64,000 nucleotides of DNA from Oceanobacillus halotolerans (GTDB taxonomy: Bacteria; Bacillota; Bacilli; Bacillales; Amphibacillaceae). The translations under genes were made by a program, and so were the position numbers. Below the pieces are notes generated by a model that was not told where the DNA came from, did not search any database, and saw nothing but the letters and a program-made list of their open reading frames with translations. Below are positions 1 to 9,814 of the stretch, piece after piece. The first letter of the stretch is position 1. Each line of letters opens with the position of its first letter. Location: assembly GCF_010993955.1 (NCBI RefSeq), contig NZ_WIXL01000009.1, positions 1 to 64,000 of the forward strand, read 5' to 3'.

Positions 1-160
1 TAAAGAAGACACTGTGAAAACGTAAAGTTTGAACAGATGTCGCACTTATGCCCGTGGTGAAAGCGACTGTTCGAAGCGGAAATCAATGGCACCATTTATT
101 GCACATAATATAAATTATGCGTCATAGAACACAACAAAGTATGCGAAAAGATCCATCGAC
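1..160. repeat. Composite interspersed repeat (partial at window edge)
   Basis: Contains the recurring module GTTTGAACAGATGTCGCAC, then TTATGCCC and GGTGAAAGCGAC, and ends with an inverted-repeat end rich in GCATAAT and ACAACAAAGTATGC. The same modules recur at about nine other intergenic sites in the window. It is cut by the window start. Non-coding; it lies upstream of the pepF promoter region. Confidence 0.8.
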
Positions 161-268
161 AAAATAGTTGCATTTTTTTTGCCACTAATATCTGAAAAGT
201 TCTATCATTCTTTCCCCTTTTATTTTATAATATACTTAGTGTAACGAAATATAGAAAGGGGATTTTGC

Positions 269-2086
269 ATGACAACCAATACAAAAGCAAAACGATTAAC
301 ACGGGAAGAAATACCAACAGAACAAACATGGAATTTAACGGATTTATTCGCCACAGATGAGGAATGGGATCAAGAATTACAAGCTATTCAAAAAGATGTG
401 GATCAAGTTACAAAATATAAAGGGAAACTTGGAGAAAGTGCAAAAACGTTATTAAACTGTCTCCAGGATCAAGAAAAATTCGAGCAACGTGTTATCCGTG
501 TATCTACATATGCTAATTTACGTTCTAGTGCGGACGGATCTGATCCAAAAAACCAGGCAGATTCTGCAAAAGTAGCAGCAGCACTCGCACAAATTGGTGC
601 AAAACTGTCATTTATTGAATCTGAACTATTAGCCTTACCAAAAGAGAAAATAGAAGGTTTTATAAAAGAAGAGGCTGGACTAGAAATCTATCAAAAAACA
701 CTTGATGACTTACTAGAGAAAAAGCCGTACACCCTAGCACCGGATGTTGAGGAAACATTAGCTTCCCTTAGTGAAGTTCATGATGCACCATATATGATTT
801 ACAATCGTAGTAAATCTTCTGATATGGAATTTGATAGTATTGAAGATGAAAATGGCGAAGAAGTTCCTATGTCTGCTGCTCTATTTGAAGATCAATATGA
901 ACTATCACCAAATACAACAACACGCCGAAGAGCTTACGATTCATTTACCAAAACACTTGATCAGTATAAAAACACATATGCAGCTGTCTATGCAACAGAA
1001 GTAACCAAACAATTGACGATGAGTCGTCTACGTTCTTATGATTCTGTAACCGATATGTTGCTAGATTCACAACAAGTTACCCAAGAAATGTATCATAACC
1101 AACTGGATGTCATTCAAAAAGAGTTGGCACCACATATGCGTCGTTTTGCCAAATTAAAACAAGAAAAACTTGGGCTTGATCAAGTCCGCTATTGTGATCT
1201 TAAAGCACCACTTGATCCAGAATTCAACCCAACTACAACTTATGAAGAAGCAACTTCAACGATTTTAGAAGCACTTGAAGTCATGGGACCAGAATATACA
1301 GAAATTATGAAAAAAGGGGTTAGTGAACGCTGGGTTGACTTAGCAGATAATGTTGGAAAACAAACTGGCGCATTTTGTTCCAGTCCATATGGAGTTCATC
1401 CATATATCTTAATCACATGGACAAATACGATGCGTGGTGCATTCGTGTTAGCTCATGAATTAGGTCATGCAGGACATTTCTATCTTGCTGGAAAATATCA
1501 ATCCCTATTCAATACAAGACCATCAACTTATTTCATTGAAGCACCATCAACGATGAATGAAATGTTACTTGCAAATCATTTACTAGAAAAAACTGATGAC
1601 AAACGAATGAAACGCTGGGTAATTACACAGCTACTTGGCACATACTATCACAACTTTGTTACACATCTTCTAGAAGGAGAATTCCAGCGTCGTGTATATA
1701 ATTTAGCAGAATCTGGTACACCGATCACTGCCGATATATTATGTGAACAGAAAAAAGAAGCACTGCAAAACTTCTGGGGCGATGCAGTAGATATTGATGA
1801 CGGAGCAGGCTTAACATGGATGCGTCAACCACATTATTACATGGGACTCTATCCATACACGTACTCTGCTGGTCTTACAGTATCAACACTTGTATCACAG
1901 CAAATTAAAAAAGAAGGAAAACCTGCTGTTGATCGTTGGCTAAATGTATTGAAATCTGGTGGCACGATGAAACCACTTGACTTAATCAAACAAGCTGGTG
2001 TTGATATGTCTAAACCAGATGCCATTAAAGAAGCTGTTGCATATGTTGGTTCTCTAGTTGATGAACTAGAAAAAAGCTATGAATAA
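269..2086 (+). CDS. pepF: Oligoendopeptidase F (M3 family zinc metallopeptidase)
   Basis: Cytoplasmic zinc endopeptidase that cleaves short peptides (family knowledge). The 605 residues match the usual length of PepF. An N-terminal oligopeptidase_F-type region is followed by the M3 catalytic domain with the zinc motif HELGH at about residues 396-400; the third ligand is the Glu of IEAPST near residue 424. The ATG is preceded by AGAAAGGGG at good spacing. It is monocistronic and ends in a clear terminator (2120-2160). No signal peptide is visible. The assignment to M3/PepF is secure; the natural substrate cannot be read from the sequence. Confidence 0.95.
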   Translation: MTTNTKAKRLTREEIPTEQTWNLTDLFATDEEWDQELQAIQKDVDQVTKYKGKLGESAKTLLNCLQDQEKFEQRVIRVSTYANLRSSADGSDPKNQADSAKVAAALAQIGAKLSFIESELLALPKEKIEGFIKEEAGLEIYQKTLDDLLEKKPYTLAPDVEETLASLSEVHDAPYMIYNRSKSSDMEFDSIEDENGEEVPMSAALFEDQYELSPNTTTRRRAYDSFTKTLDQYKNTYAAVYATEVTKQLTMSRLRSYDSVTDMLLDSQQVTQEMYHNQLDVIQKELAPHMRRFAKLKQEKLGLDQVRYCDLKAPLDPEFNPTTTYEEATSTILEALEVMGPEYTEIMKKGVSERWVDLADNVGKQTGAFCSSPYGVHPYILITWTNTMRGAFVLAHELGHAGHFYLAGKYQSLFNTRPSTYFIEAPSTMNEMLLANHLLEKTDDKRMKRWVITQLLGTYYHNFVTHLLEGEFQRRVYNLAESGTPITADILCEQKKEALQNFWGDAVDIDDGAGLTWMRQPHYYMGLYPYTYSAGLTVSTLVSQQIKKEGKPAVDRWLNVLKSGGTMKPLDLIKQAGVDMSKPDAIKEAVAYVGSLVDELEKSYE

Positions 2087-2119
2087 TCGCTCTACTAAAT
2101 AAGTTTAAGTGCACGCTAA

Positions 2120-2160
2120 ATAACGGAATGAGAAGTTTTGTTCTCATTCTGTTATTTTTT
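2120..2160 (+). terminator. Terminator of pepF
   Basis: Inverted repeat ATAACGGAATGAGAA / TTCTCATTCTGTTAT around a short loop, followed by a T6 run. Confidence 0.85.
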
Positions 2161-2199
2161 ATGCAAAATTATATGTCACATTGTAGGCTGTTTGTGAGA

Positions 2200-2360
2200 C
2201 GGTGACAGAGTGGCTCTCGGTTGATTCTCCTTGTTTTTCTTTCCCAATCTACCGTGATGAGAAGGAGCTCGGTAAATTCACCCTCTTTTTCCACCATGAC
2301 TACCTTTCTATCGACTCATTCGCTCCATATTTCCTCCCATATCGACCGTTACTCCCCTTC
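2200..2360. repeat. Tandem array of about 51-bp units (array 1)
   Basis: Units start near 2202, 2254 and 2305 (spacing 52 and 51). The first two share a GTGA(C/T)(A/G)AG...CTCGGT core; the third is degraded. It lies between the converging pepF and hemY genes. It is the weakest of six similar arrays (others at 12632, 17440, 38686, 40075 and 60106). The gap holds no convincing gene. Confidence 0.55.
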
Positions 2361-2390
2361 TTACTCAACTAAAACCACACAACAGAATCA

Positions 2391-2425
2391 AAAAACAGGT
2401 ACCTAACGACTTAAATAATCGTTAG
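2391..2425 (-). terminator. Terminator of the hem operon
   Basis: On the minus strand CTAACGA / TCGTTAG (2403-2425) forms a hairpin followed after a few bases by a run of six T. Confidence 0.7.
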
Positions 2426-2440
2426 ATCCCTGCTTCGTTT

Positions 2441-3847
2441 CTAGTTTCTTTGCAAATATTGTAATACGAATTGTACCGCTTTTTCACCTTGGTCAATACA
2501 ATCTGGTACACCGACACCTTCATAAGAACTACCAGTTAAAAATACACCTGGTAATTTATCCTGTGCAGCCTCACGCACTTTACTAATTCGTTCTTGATGG
2601 CCGACAGTATATTGTGGCATTGCATTTTTCCAGCGTGTAATAACACTAAACTCTGGTTTGGCTTTTATTTTCATTGTTTTGTTTAAATCACGTAAAACAA
2701 TTTCGGTAATCTCTTCATCTGATAAATTAACCACATCTGGGTCAGACGGTCTTCCAACATAACAGCGTAATAATACTTTTCCATCTGGTGTTGAGTTTGG
2801 CCATTTTTTATGGGTCCATGTACATGCTGTAATACGGAAGTCACTATTGCGTGATACAACAAAGCCTGTTCCATCAATATCTTTTTTGATAGCAGACTTA
2901 TCAAATGCCATCGCTACATTCGCAACAGATGTAGCTGGGATGTTCTTAAATGTATCAAATAAATCATATTGGCTAAACATTCTTGGTAATGTATAGTGAG
3001 GTGTCGCCATTACAACCGCATCTGCTTTATAAACAGATCCATTGCTTAATAGTAGATGGTAGTACCCTTCTTTTTTCTCCACATGATCAACAGCCACATT
3101 TAAAGCGACAGTCCCAGGATCTAACTGTTTTTCTAGTTGTTCCACCATGGACTCTAAGCCATTCTTAAAGGAATAGAACATTCCTGGCTTCTTCCCTTTT
3201 TGCTTTTTAAGTTGTGGCATTGTTTTTTGTAATCCTTTAATAAGACTGCGATGCTCTTGTTCTAAATGATAGAAGTTTGGGAAGGTTGCCATCAAACTCA
3301 TATCATCAATGTCACCTGCATAAATTCCAGATAATAATGGCTCGATTAAGTTTTCTACTAACTCATTCCCAAAACGGCGACGGAAGAACCCCCCTAATGA
3401 CTGATCAGATACAGCTTCTCCCTTTGGTAAGACAAAATCAAGTCCAGCACGAAGCTTTCCTTTCGTTGAGAAAATGTTCGAAAACAAGAATGGTTTCACC
3501 TTGGTTGGAACCCCCATAAAGGAACCACTAGGCATTTTATGTAGCTTATTATTTACTAAAATATAAGATTGACCAGTACCATTACGAACAAGTTCATCTG
3601 CCATTCCTAATTCCTCTGCTAATTTAACAGCAGGCTTTTTACGAGCTAAGAAAGAATCTGGTCCTTGTTCAATCGTAAAGCCACTTTTTCTTTTCGTTTT
3701 AATTTTCCCACCTAGCCGATTACTTGCTTCGACTAGCTTCACATTGATTGGAAGTTGTTTTTCTTTTATTTCTTTTTGTAAGTAGTATGCAGCTGTTAAC
3801 CCAGTAATACCGCCACCTACGATTACAACATTTTTCTTATTCACCAT
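2441..3847 (-). CDS. hemY: Coproporphyrinogen III oxidase (HemY/CgoX)
   Basis: FAD-dependent oxidase of heme synthesis. In Bacillota this enzyme oxidises coproporphyrinogen III to coproporphyrin III ahead of HemH (established for B. subtilis HemY). The 468 residues begin with a Rossmann FAD motif VVIVGGGITGLTAAYYL near residues 8-24 and end with the typical C-terminal FAD region GVFLTGSSYEGVGVPDCI. Its ATG overlaps the hemH stop by one base (TAATG), so the two are probably translationally coupled. Last gene of the hemE-hemH-hemY operon; a terminator follows. No membrane segment is evident, as expected for the Gram-positive soluble or peripheral form. Confidence 0.95.
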   Translation of the reverse strand: MVNKKNVVIVGGGITGLTAAYYLQKEIKEKQLPINVKLVEASNRLGGKIKTKRKSGFTIEQGPDSFLARKKPAVKLAEELGMADELVRNGTGQSYILVNNKLHKMPSGSFMGVPTKVKPFLFSNIFSTKGKLRAGLDFVLPKGEAVSDQSLGGFFRRRFGNELVENLIEPLLSGIYAGDIDDMSLMATFPNFYHLEQEHRSLIKGLQKTMPQLKKQKGKKPGMFYSFKNGLESMVEQLEKQLDPGTVALNVAVDHVEKKEGYYHLLLSNGSVYKADAVVMATPHYTLPRMFSQYDLFDTFKNIPATSVANVAMAFDKSAIKKDIDGTGFVVSRNSDFRITACTWTHKKWPNSTPDGKVLLRCYVGRPSDPDVVNLSDEEITEIVLRDLNKTMKIKAKPEFSVITRWKNAMPQYTVGHQERISKVREAAQDKLPGVFLTGSSYEGVGVPDCIDQGEKAVQFVLQYLQRN

Positions 3848-4779
3848 TACACTTCACGCACTTTGTTCAATACGACATCTTTCAACGTATCGATAAATTG
3901 TGGGTGCACATTTGGCATCTCAGGACGATAATAATTAGCACCTATATCATCACACACTACTTTACACTCATAGTCATTGTCGTATAATACTTCTAAGTGA
4001 TCAGCAATAAACCCTACTGGTGCGTATACAAATGATTGATATCCTTTTTGTTCAAAAAGATCACGTGTTAGGTCTTGTACGTCAGGTCCAAGCCATGGAT
4101 CAGGTGTGTTTCCTTCACTTTGCCAGCCTAATTCATAGTTTTCGATTCCAGCTTTTTCAGCAATTAATTTCGCTGTTTCTTCTAATTGTTTTGGATATGG
4201 GTCACCATCTTGTAAAATTTTTTCTGGCAAGCTATGTGCAGATACTATAAGTACAGCTTTTTCCCGTTCTTCTGCACTCATTTTTTCATAAACTTTTTCA
4301 AGCTCATCTGCCCAATATTTAATAAATCCTGGTTCATTATACCAGCTTTCGACGGATTGGATCGTAATTCCATGTTTTGCTGCCTCTTCATTCGCACGGT
4401 TATTGTACGATTTGACACTAAAGGTAGAATAATGTGGTGCTAATACAATAGATACCGCTTCTTCAATTCCATCCTTTGCCATTTTCCCCACTGCATCTTC
4501 AATAAATGGATGGATATGTTTTAATCCAATATACATATGAAATTCATATTCGTCTTGACTAGCATTTAAACTTTCTTCCAATGCTTTTGCCTGTTGTTCG
4601 GTTATTTTAGCAAGTGGCGAAATCCCACCAATTGCTTTATAACGATCTTTCAAATCCTGTAGTGCTTCTTCTGATGGCTTTCTTCCATGTCGAATATGTG
4701 TATAATACGGTTCAATGTCTTCTTCTTTATATGGTGTTCCATACGCCATCACAAGTAATCCTAATTTTTTCTTTGCCAT
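3847..4779 (-). CDS. hemH: Coproporphyrin ferrochelatase (HemH/CpfC)
   Basis: Inserts Fe2+ into coproporphyrin III in the coproporphyrin-dependent heme pathway. From the ATG at 4779 it has 310 residues, the same length as the B. subtilis enzyme as I recall it. That start has AGAGGTG 6 nt upstream; a GTG three codons earlier overlaps the Shine-Dalgarno site and is less likely. The catalytic His lies in SAHSLPEKI (about residue 183) and the conserved Glu in [10 protein letters not shown] (about 264). Middle gene of the hem operon: hemE ends 28 nt upstream, and the stop overlaps the hemY start. Confidence 0.95.
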   Translation of the reverse strand: MAKKKLGLLVMAYGTPYKEEDIEPYYTHIRHGRKPSEEALQDLKDRYKAIGGISPLAKITEQQAKALEESLNASQDEYEFHMYIGLKHIHPFIEDAVGKMAKDGIEEAVSIVLAPHYSTFSVKSYNNRANEEAAKHGITIQSVESWYNEPGFIKYWADELEKVYEKMSAEEREKAVLIVSAHSLPEKILQDGDPYPKQLEETAKLIAEKAGIENYELGWQSEGNTPDPWLGPDVQDLTRDLFEQKGYQSFVYAPVGFIADHLEVLYDNDYECKVVCDDIGANYYRPEMPNVHPQFIDTLKDVVLNKVREV

Positions 4780-4807
4780 TTTCAACACCTCTTCAAAAAA
4801 TTTACTG

Positions 4808-5842
4808 TTATCGTTGTGAATAAGAATGAATAAGATTCGTTAATTTTTTCAATGTTTCTGGGTTAATATCAGGCGTTACACCGTGTCCTAAATTAAACAC
4901 GTGATGTCCATCTTCTTTCGACTGATCCAATATCGCTTTCGTTTTTGTTTCAATTGTTTCCCAATCAGCTAGTAAAATGGCTGGATCTAAGTTTCCTTGT
5001 AATACCTTTGTAACCCCTAATTGTCTTGCTTCTGTAATTGATGTGCGCCAGTCTAAGCCTATTACATCAACAGGTAAATCATTCCATTCTAATAATAAAT
5101 GACTTGCTCCAACACCAAAGACAATGAGTGGAACATTGTCTTGTTTTATTTCGGAAAAAATTCGTGTCATCACTGGCTTGATAAACACACGATAATCTTC
5201 TGCGTTTAATGCACCAACCCATGAATCAAAAATTTGAATAGCACGCGCACCTGCTTCAATTTGTGCTTTCACATAGGTGATCGTCATATCTGCCAATTTA
5301 TCCATTAAGGCAAACCAAACATCTGGTTTACTGTACATAAATGCTTTTGTTTTCCCATAATTTTTAGATGGTCCACCTTCAATCATATAACTTGCTAAGG
5401 TGAATGGTGCACCACTAAAACCTATTAAAGGAACCTCTAGCTGCTCTTCCGATAATAGTCGTATCGTTTCCAGCACATATGGAACATCAGCTTTCGGGTT
5501 AATCGTTCCAAGGTTGTCTACATCTTGAAACGTTTTAATTGGGTTATTAATAACAGGTCCAATACCTGATTTGATTTCAACATCGACACCAAGAGCAGGT
5601 AAAGGGGACATTATATCTTTGTATAAAATAGCTGCGTCAACCCCATACTGTTCTACTGGTAATCTGGTAACATAGGCACACAATTCTGGTTGATGTGTGA
5701 TTTCAAATAACGAATATTTTTCTTTTAGTTTACGATATTCCTTTTGTGACCGACCAGCCTGACGCATAAACCATGCTGGTGTATAGCTTGTTTTTTCGCC
5801 ATTATACGCCTTTATAATGGTATCATTAATTTCTTTTATCAT
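4808..5842 (-). CDS. hemE: Uroporphyrinogen III decarboxylase
   Basis: Decarboxylates uroporphyrinogen III to coproporphyrinogen III; cytoplasmic. The 344 residues carry the N-terminal signature [10 protein letters not shown] near residues 22-31 and a C-terminal FNLGHGV motif with the conserved His. The ATG follows AGGTG with 8 nt spacing. First gene of the hemE-hemH-hemY operon, so the three enzymes carry uroporphyrinogen through to coproheme. About 97 nt separate it from the end of pbpF. No odd features. Confidence 0.95.
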   Translation of the reverse strand: MIKEINDTIIKAYNGEKTSYTPAWFMRQAGRSQKEYRKLKEKYSLFEITHQPELCAYVTRLPVEQYGVDAAILYKDIMSPLPALGVDVEIKSGIGPVINNPIKTFQDVDNLGTINPKADVPYVLETIRLLSEEQLEVPLIGFSGAPFTLASYMIEGGPSKNYGKTKAFMYSKPDVWFALMDKLADMTITYVKAQIEAGARAIQIFDSWVGALNAEDYRVFIKPVMTRIFSEIKQDNVPLIVFGVGASHLLLEWNDLPVDVIGLDWRTSITEARQLGVTKVLQGNLDPAILLADWETIETKTKAILDQSKEDGHHVFNLGHGVTPDINPETLKKLTNLIHSYSQR

Positions 5843-5939
5843 ATAATTTCACCTTCTATCACTACTTTAACCCTATCACCCACTATATCGATTTCTTCCA
5901 TTAATGTATAGTAAAGCCTTAGGATTGTCATGATTTTGT

Positions 5940-8120
5940 CTAATTTGTCATGGAAAGTGTCACTGTTTTTGATTTTTTTCCTTCCATGTTTGTTAATGGA
6001 TTATATGGGACAACATAATAGTAACTAGATTCGAACACATTTATAGCGTCAATCGTATATTCTGTCTTTCCTTCGACGGTACCGATCCGTTTATCAACAC
6101 CTGGTTGTTCCTGGTAAATATGATACACAACTCGTTCATCCCTTGATCCACTCCAGCTTAATTTTCCATTTACGAGAGAGAAACCACCAAACGTGTATGT
6201 CCCTTCTACCTGTTCTATTTCTGGCAGTTCAATTGGCTCTGGAACTGCTTCTACATGCTCAGGTTTCTCAAAATGACTTGCAAGTGTTGTCTGTTTATCG
6301 AATTCTGTTAAAATTCTTTTTGTAAGTGCTGTTGGGTAGACACTTCCACCAGTAAGATAATGATCTTCACCTGATTGATCATACCCCATCCACAGTGCCG
6401 TCACATATTGTGGAGTATAGCCAACAAACCAAGCATCTTTATTCGCATCGTCCACATAAGGATGTTGTGTCGTTCCAGTCTTTCCCGCTAAAGCCTTCTT
6501 ATATTCTCCTGATTCTGCCGTACCTTCTTGAACTGTATGTGTTAAGATTTCGGTCATATTCCAGGCAACCTGTTCGCTAAACACTTCCGTTTCACTAGGA
6601 TTTGCCTGATAAATCACCTCGCCATCTTGATCCTCAATTCGACTAATAGTGTACGGATCAGTAACTTCCCCATTATGAGCGAAACTGCGGTAACCGCGAA
6701 CCATATCAAGTGGTGCAATCCCTTCTGTCAACCCACCTAAAGCCACCGCAAGTCCATCATCCTCGAGAGGAATTCCCATTTTCGTTAAATAATTTTTAGC
6801 ATAGTCTATGCCAATATCATTTAACAACCAAACGGCTGGTGCATTTTTTGATACGGAAAGTGCCTCATAAATCGTAACAGCATCTGCATATTGATAGTCT
6901 ACGTTTGTTGCGATATATCCATCATAATCAATCTCTTGATCAGGGATGAGCGTATAGGTATCATAACTATCATTCATCATAGCAGGTCCATAAACGGCTA
7001 ATGGCTTAATGGTTGAACCTGGTTGTCGTTTCACTATTGTGCGGTTTAAGTCACCTAATTCATAGTTCCTACCACCTATTGCTGCGACAATTTCCCCTGA
7101 TGTTTGATCCATCATAACAAACGCACCTTCGACATTTTCTGCATTGCCTGGGAAATATTCAGCTTGTTGAAATTGCTCGTACGCTATTTTTTGTGCTGTT
7201 TCATCCATGTTCACAACAATTCGATATCCACCGCGTTTTAATTCATTTAACGACAATTGTTGCATTTCATTCGCTTCTTTGATGACCAAATCCATGTAAC
7301 TATTTACCCATGGTGTTGCTTTCTTTTCCTGAATTGATAATCCTAACGTTTTCCCCTGTGCTTGGATTCGTTGTTTCGTGGAAATGATTTCCGCATTATC
7401 CATTGCTTGAAGGACAACATTTCTTCTGTTCAATGCTTTATCAGGATGGTCAACTGGGGAATAACCATTTGGTGCTTTTGCTAAGCCAGCTAATAACGCA
7501 CCTTCTGAGATGGTTAAATCACTTACCTCCTTGTTAAAAAAGAAGTTAGCTGCTGTTTCAATTCCATAAATGCCTTGTCCAAAATACATTTGATTCATAT
7601 ACAATTCCAAAATCTGATCTTTTGAAAAATGTCGTTCTAAGTATATGGCTGCCATCACTTCTTTCGTTTTACGCATCCATGTTTTATCGTTAGTTAAAAA
7701 AAGGTTTTTCGCAAGTTGTTGGGTGATCGTACTGGCACCTTCTACTTTATCTAATGCCACAATATCTCGATAAACAGCACGAATGACAGATCGAAAATCA
7801 ACTCCAGCATGATCATAGAAACGTCTATCCTCTATCGCAATAAAGGCTTCTTTCACATGATCTGGGACATTGTCAATATCAGCTAAAGTCCGGTTTTCAT
7901 GATAAAGCTCTCCAACAATATAGCCATCCGTTGTTTCAATAGTAGTTGTCGCATCAAGTAAGAGTGATTCCTCATCAACGACAAATGTACCTCCAAATAA
8001 TATAAAACCATAACCAATAAGGCCAAAACTAACCATAAAAGCAAACGCCAGCGTTATCCATTTTAGTTTATTAGACCAAATCATAAAGCGCCTTCGTTCG
8101 TTCTCATTGATCTTTTTCAT
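5940..8120 (-). CDS. pbpF: Class A penicillin-binding protein (PBP2C-like)
   Basis: Bifunctional peptidoglycan glycosyltransferase and transpeptidase anchored outside the membrane. The 726 residues show a short cytoplasmic N-terminus, one membrane segment (about residues 20-42), a GT51 domain with catalytic AIEDRRFYDH (near residue 94) and GASTITQQLAKN, then the transpeptidase motifs SxxK (PGSTIKP, near 367), SKN (near 422) and KTG (near 545). The last 90 or so residues look like a fibronectin-III-type extension. B. subtilis has pbpF in the same place beside the hem operon. AGGTG lies 5 nt before the ATG, and a TATAAT promoter lies just upstream. Confidence 0.93.
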   Translation of the reverse strand: MKKINENERRRFMIWSNKLKWITLAFAFMVSFGLIGYGFILFGGTFVVDEESLLLDATTTIETTDGYIVGELYHENRTLADIDNVPDHVKEAFIAIEDRRFYDHAGVDFRSVIRAVYRDIVALDKVEGASTITQQLAKNLFLTNDKTWMRKTKEVMAAIYLERHFSKDQILELYMNQMYFGQGIYGIETAANFFFNKEVSDLTISEGALLAGLAKAPNGYSPVDHPDKALNRRNVVLQAMDNAEIISTKQRIQAQGKTLGLSIQEKKATPWVNSYMDLVIKEANEMQQLSLNELKRGGYRIVVNMDETAQKIAYEQFQQAEYFPGNAENVEGAFVMMDQTSGEIVAAIGGRNYELGDLNRTIVKRQPGSTIKPLAVYGPAMMNDSYDTYTLIPDQEIDYDGYIATNVDYQYADAVTIYEALSVSKNAPAVWLLNDIGIDYAKNYLTKMGIPLEDDGLAVALGGLTEGIAPLDMVRGYRSFAHNGEVTDPYTISRIEDQDGEVIYQANPSETEVFSEQVAWNMTEILTHTVQEGTAESGEYKKALAGKTGTTQHPYVDDANKDAWFVGYTPQYVTALWMGYDQSGEDHYLTGGSVYPTALTKRILTEFDKQTTLASHFEKPEHVEAVPEPIELPEIEQVEGTYTFGGFSLVNGKLSWSGSRDERVVYHIYQEQPGVDKRIGTVEGKTEYTIDAINVFESSYYYVVPYNPLTNMEGKKSKTVTLSMTN

Positions 8121-8138
8121 TTATTCACCTCACTCTCT

Positions 8139-8166
8139 ATTATACGACATATTTCTACAATAACAA
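8139..8166 (-). promoter_or_regulatory. Probable sigma-A promoter of pbpF
   Basis: On the minus strand TTGTTA is followed 16 bp later by TATAAT, about 20 nt upstream of the start codon. Confidence 0.55.
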
Positions 8167-8211
8167 AGAGCAATACTCGCTATTAGATAATATTTATTAT
8201 AATCTATCACA

Positions 8212-8240
8212 TTGACGAACAGATCTTTTTATGCGGTAAT
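8212..8240 (+). promoter_or_regulatory. Possible promoter of hmoB
   Basis: TTGACG followed after 17 bp by GGTAAT. The -35 is good and the -10 weak. Confidence 0.35.
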
Positions 8241-8273
8241 AGATGTAAGAAACTTAGGAAAGGAGTTTCACAA

Positions 8274-8777
8274 ATGAAAGCATTTATGACCAATGGAACA
8301 ATTGATTTTTTACAAAAACTACAGCAAAAACATGCAAACCTTGATTTCTTCTTTATGAACAGCCATGAAGGCTCACTTGCATATTACGAGGGTACGGGAA
8401 AAAGTGTTTTCACAGCAGGAAGAGAGTATGAAATCCTCATCCAAAAAGGAGCTGTTAAACAAGAAGGCTATGTCGTCATGAACAACATTCCTGTTACAGA
8501 GGATGGAAAGCCAGTGTTTGAAGATCGCTTTAAAAAGCGGCAGCAAGATGTTGATGGGATGCCAGGATTTCAAGCATTCCGATTATTAAAGCCGACAAAA
8601 GGCAATACATATGTTGTCTTTACCCAATGGGAATCAGAAAAGGACTTTAAGAATTGGAAAAACTCTGCTGCCTTTCAACAAGCACACCAAGACCAAGGAA
8701 CAAAACCACCAGCCTATTTTGCGGACCGACCATTTGTTACCAAATACCATATGGTAGATCAAGAAGAATTAAATTAA
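8274..8777 (+). CDS. hmoB: Heme-degrading monooxygenase HmoB-like
   Basis: Cytoplasmic IsdG-type enzyme that cleaves heme and releases iron (B. subtilis HmoB/YhgC). The 167 residues match the B. subtilis length. The N-terminal half is a divergent extension; the C-terminal half is the antibiotic-biosynthesis-monooxygenase fold, with the Asn of VVMNNIPVT, the Trp of FTQWESEKDF and the His of QQAHQDQ in the expected order for the catalytic Asn/Trp/His set. AGGAGT precedes the ATG. It is divergent from pbpF and next to the heme operon, so synthesis and turnover genes sit together, as in B. subtilis. Confidence 0.9.
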   Translation: MKAFMTNGTIDFLQKLQQKHANLDFFFMNSHEGSLAYYEGTGKSVFTAGREYEILIQKGAVKQEGYVVMNNIPVTEDGKPVFEDRFKKRQQDVDGMPGFQAFRLLKPTKGNTYVVFTQWESEKDFKNWKNSAAFQQAHQDQGTKPPAYFADRPFVTKYHMVDQEELN

Positions 8778-8817
8778 AAAAAACGAACGGGATCATGTCT
8801 CCCGTTCGTTTTTTTAA
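8777..8817. terminator. Bidirectional terminator between hmoB and the disulfide genes
   Basis: AAACGAACGGG / CCCGTTCGTTT hairpin with A and T runs on both sides; works for hmoB (+) and the thioredoxin-like gene (-). Confidence 0.9.
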
Positions 8818-8858
8818 TTTAAGGCAATTTTCTATTTATTGTTAGTTGAGATATGAGC

Positions 8859-9323
8859 CTAGTTTAATACATATTCTTCAAAGAATTCCCGATATTCCTC
8901 TTCGGATTTTTCTCCTTCTAGACGTGCAACTTCTTCTGCGTCTTCATAATGGACGAGTGTTGGTGTTGATTCGATATTTGGGTTATCAAACTCGAGCAAG
9001 TTTAATTTTTTCATATCAATTCCTAATTCTTCTGTGATTGGTACTAACTTCGGTGTAGTGTTAAGGCAATATGGACAAGTTGGACTATAATAATATACTG
9101 TTACAGGTTCTCCACTGCCAATTTTCTCATTTAATTCTTCTGGCACAATTTGATTATCATAAAGTGGATCACCTATTTGATCAATTGTAGCTTGATGTAG
9201 ATCCTCTTTTCCATACGGATTATCTTCTAATGCTTCACTGTTTTTGAAGTCAATTACAAAATAAAGTGCAGCAAATAATACAACAATAGCACCAATTATA
9301 ATAAGCATCTTATTTCGCATCAT
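8859..9323 (-). CDS. Membrane-anchored thioredoxin-like disulfide protein
   Basis: Probable extracytoplasmic thiol-disulfide protein working with BdbC. The 154 residues have one N-terminal membrane anchor (about residues 7-24) and a thioredoxin-like fold with an active site CPYC at C83-C86 followed by the cis-Pro region STPTLVHY. It overlaps bdbC by 14 nt, so the two are co-translated. It is shorter than a DsbA-like BdbD and lacks the inserted helical domain, so I leave the symbol blank. GAGGGGG precedes the start; a second ATG follows directly. Role as an oxidant with BdbC is inferred from the pairing. Confidence 0.85.
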   Translation of the reverse strand: MMRNKMLIIIGAIVVLFAALYFVIDFKNSEALEDNPYGKEDLHQATIDQIGDPLYDNQIVPEELNEKIGSGEPVTVYYYSPTCPYCLNTTPKLVPITEELGIDMKKLNLLEFDNPNIESTPTLVHYEDAEEVARLEGEKSEEEYREFFEEYVLN

Positions 9324-9750
9324 TATTCCCCCTCTGTTGTTTTAACAAATAAATGTGTAAACTTGTAATCACGATAAATGCAATACCTGCTAAAAATGGG
9401 ATGGTAATAAACCCACCATAATTAATATATTGCACATTGCATGGAACATTTCCACAGGAGCCACCCGTTTCTTGCAACATTGGTAATTTTTGAATGGAAT
9501 AATGGTAAATCGATACAATCATCCCAATACTACTTAGAATCAGTCCTGGAAGCGCAATGCTGATATCCTTCTTCCATAATGCTACACCATAAATAACGAC
9601 TAGTGGATACATGAAAATTCGTTGGATCCAGCATAATTCACATGGTGTATAACCCATTACCTCAGAAAAGAACAAACTCCCTAACGTAGCAACTAATGTT
9701 TGTGCCCAAATGACCATTAAAATTGTTTCCTGCTTTTTCGTTATATTCAT
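9310..9750 (-). CDS. bdbC: Disulfide bond formation protein BdbC (DsbB family)
   Basis: Membrane quinone-dependent oxidase that reoxidises an extracytoplasmic thioredoxin-like partner. The 146 residues predict four membrane segments. The two redox pairs are visible: CELC at C37-C40 in the first loop and C99/C104 (SCGNVPC) in the second. AAGAGGAG lies 9 nt upstream of the ATG. First gene of a two-gene operon with the overlapping thioredoxin-like gene. In Bacillaceae such pairs support competence pseudopilins or secreted disulfide proteins (family knowledge); no substrate is visible here. Confidence 0.9.
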   Translation of the reverse strand: MNITKKQETILMVIWAQTLVATLGSLFFSEVMGYTPCELCWIQRIFMYPLVVIYGVALWKKDISIALPGLILSSIGMIVSIYHYSIQKLPMLQETGGSCGNVPCNVQYINYGGFITIPFLAGIAFIVITSLHIYLLKQQRGNNDAK

Positions 9751-9814
9751 CTAGAGATACTCCTCTTAGAAAGGTCTATATACAATCTACCAATCGAACT
9801 TCCCAATTTCCATA

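Noticed and set aside
2221-2406. 61-codon Ser/Thr-rich open frame after pepF
   Set aside because: Falls in a degraded tandem array, has no ribosome site and runs into the hem operon terminator.
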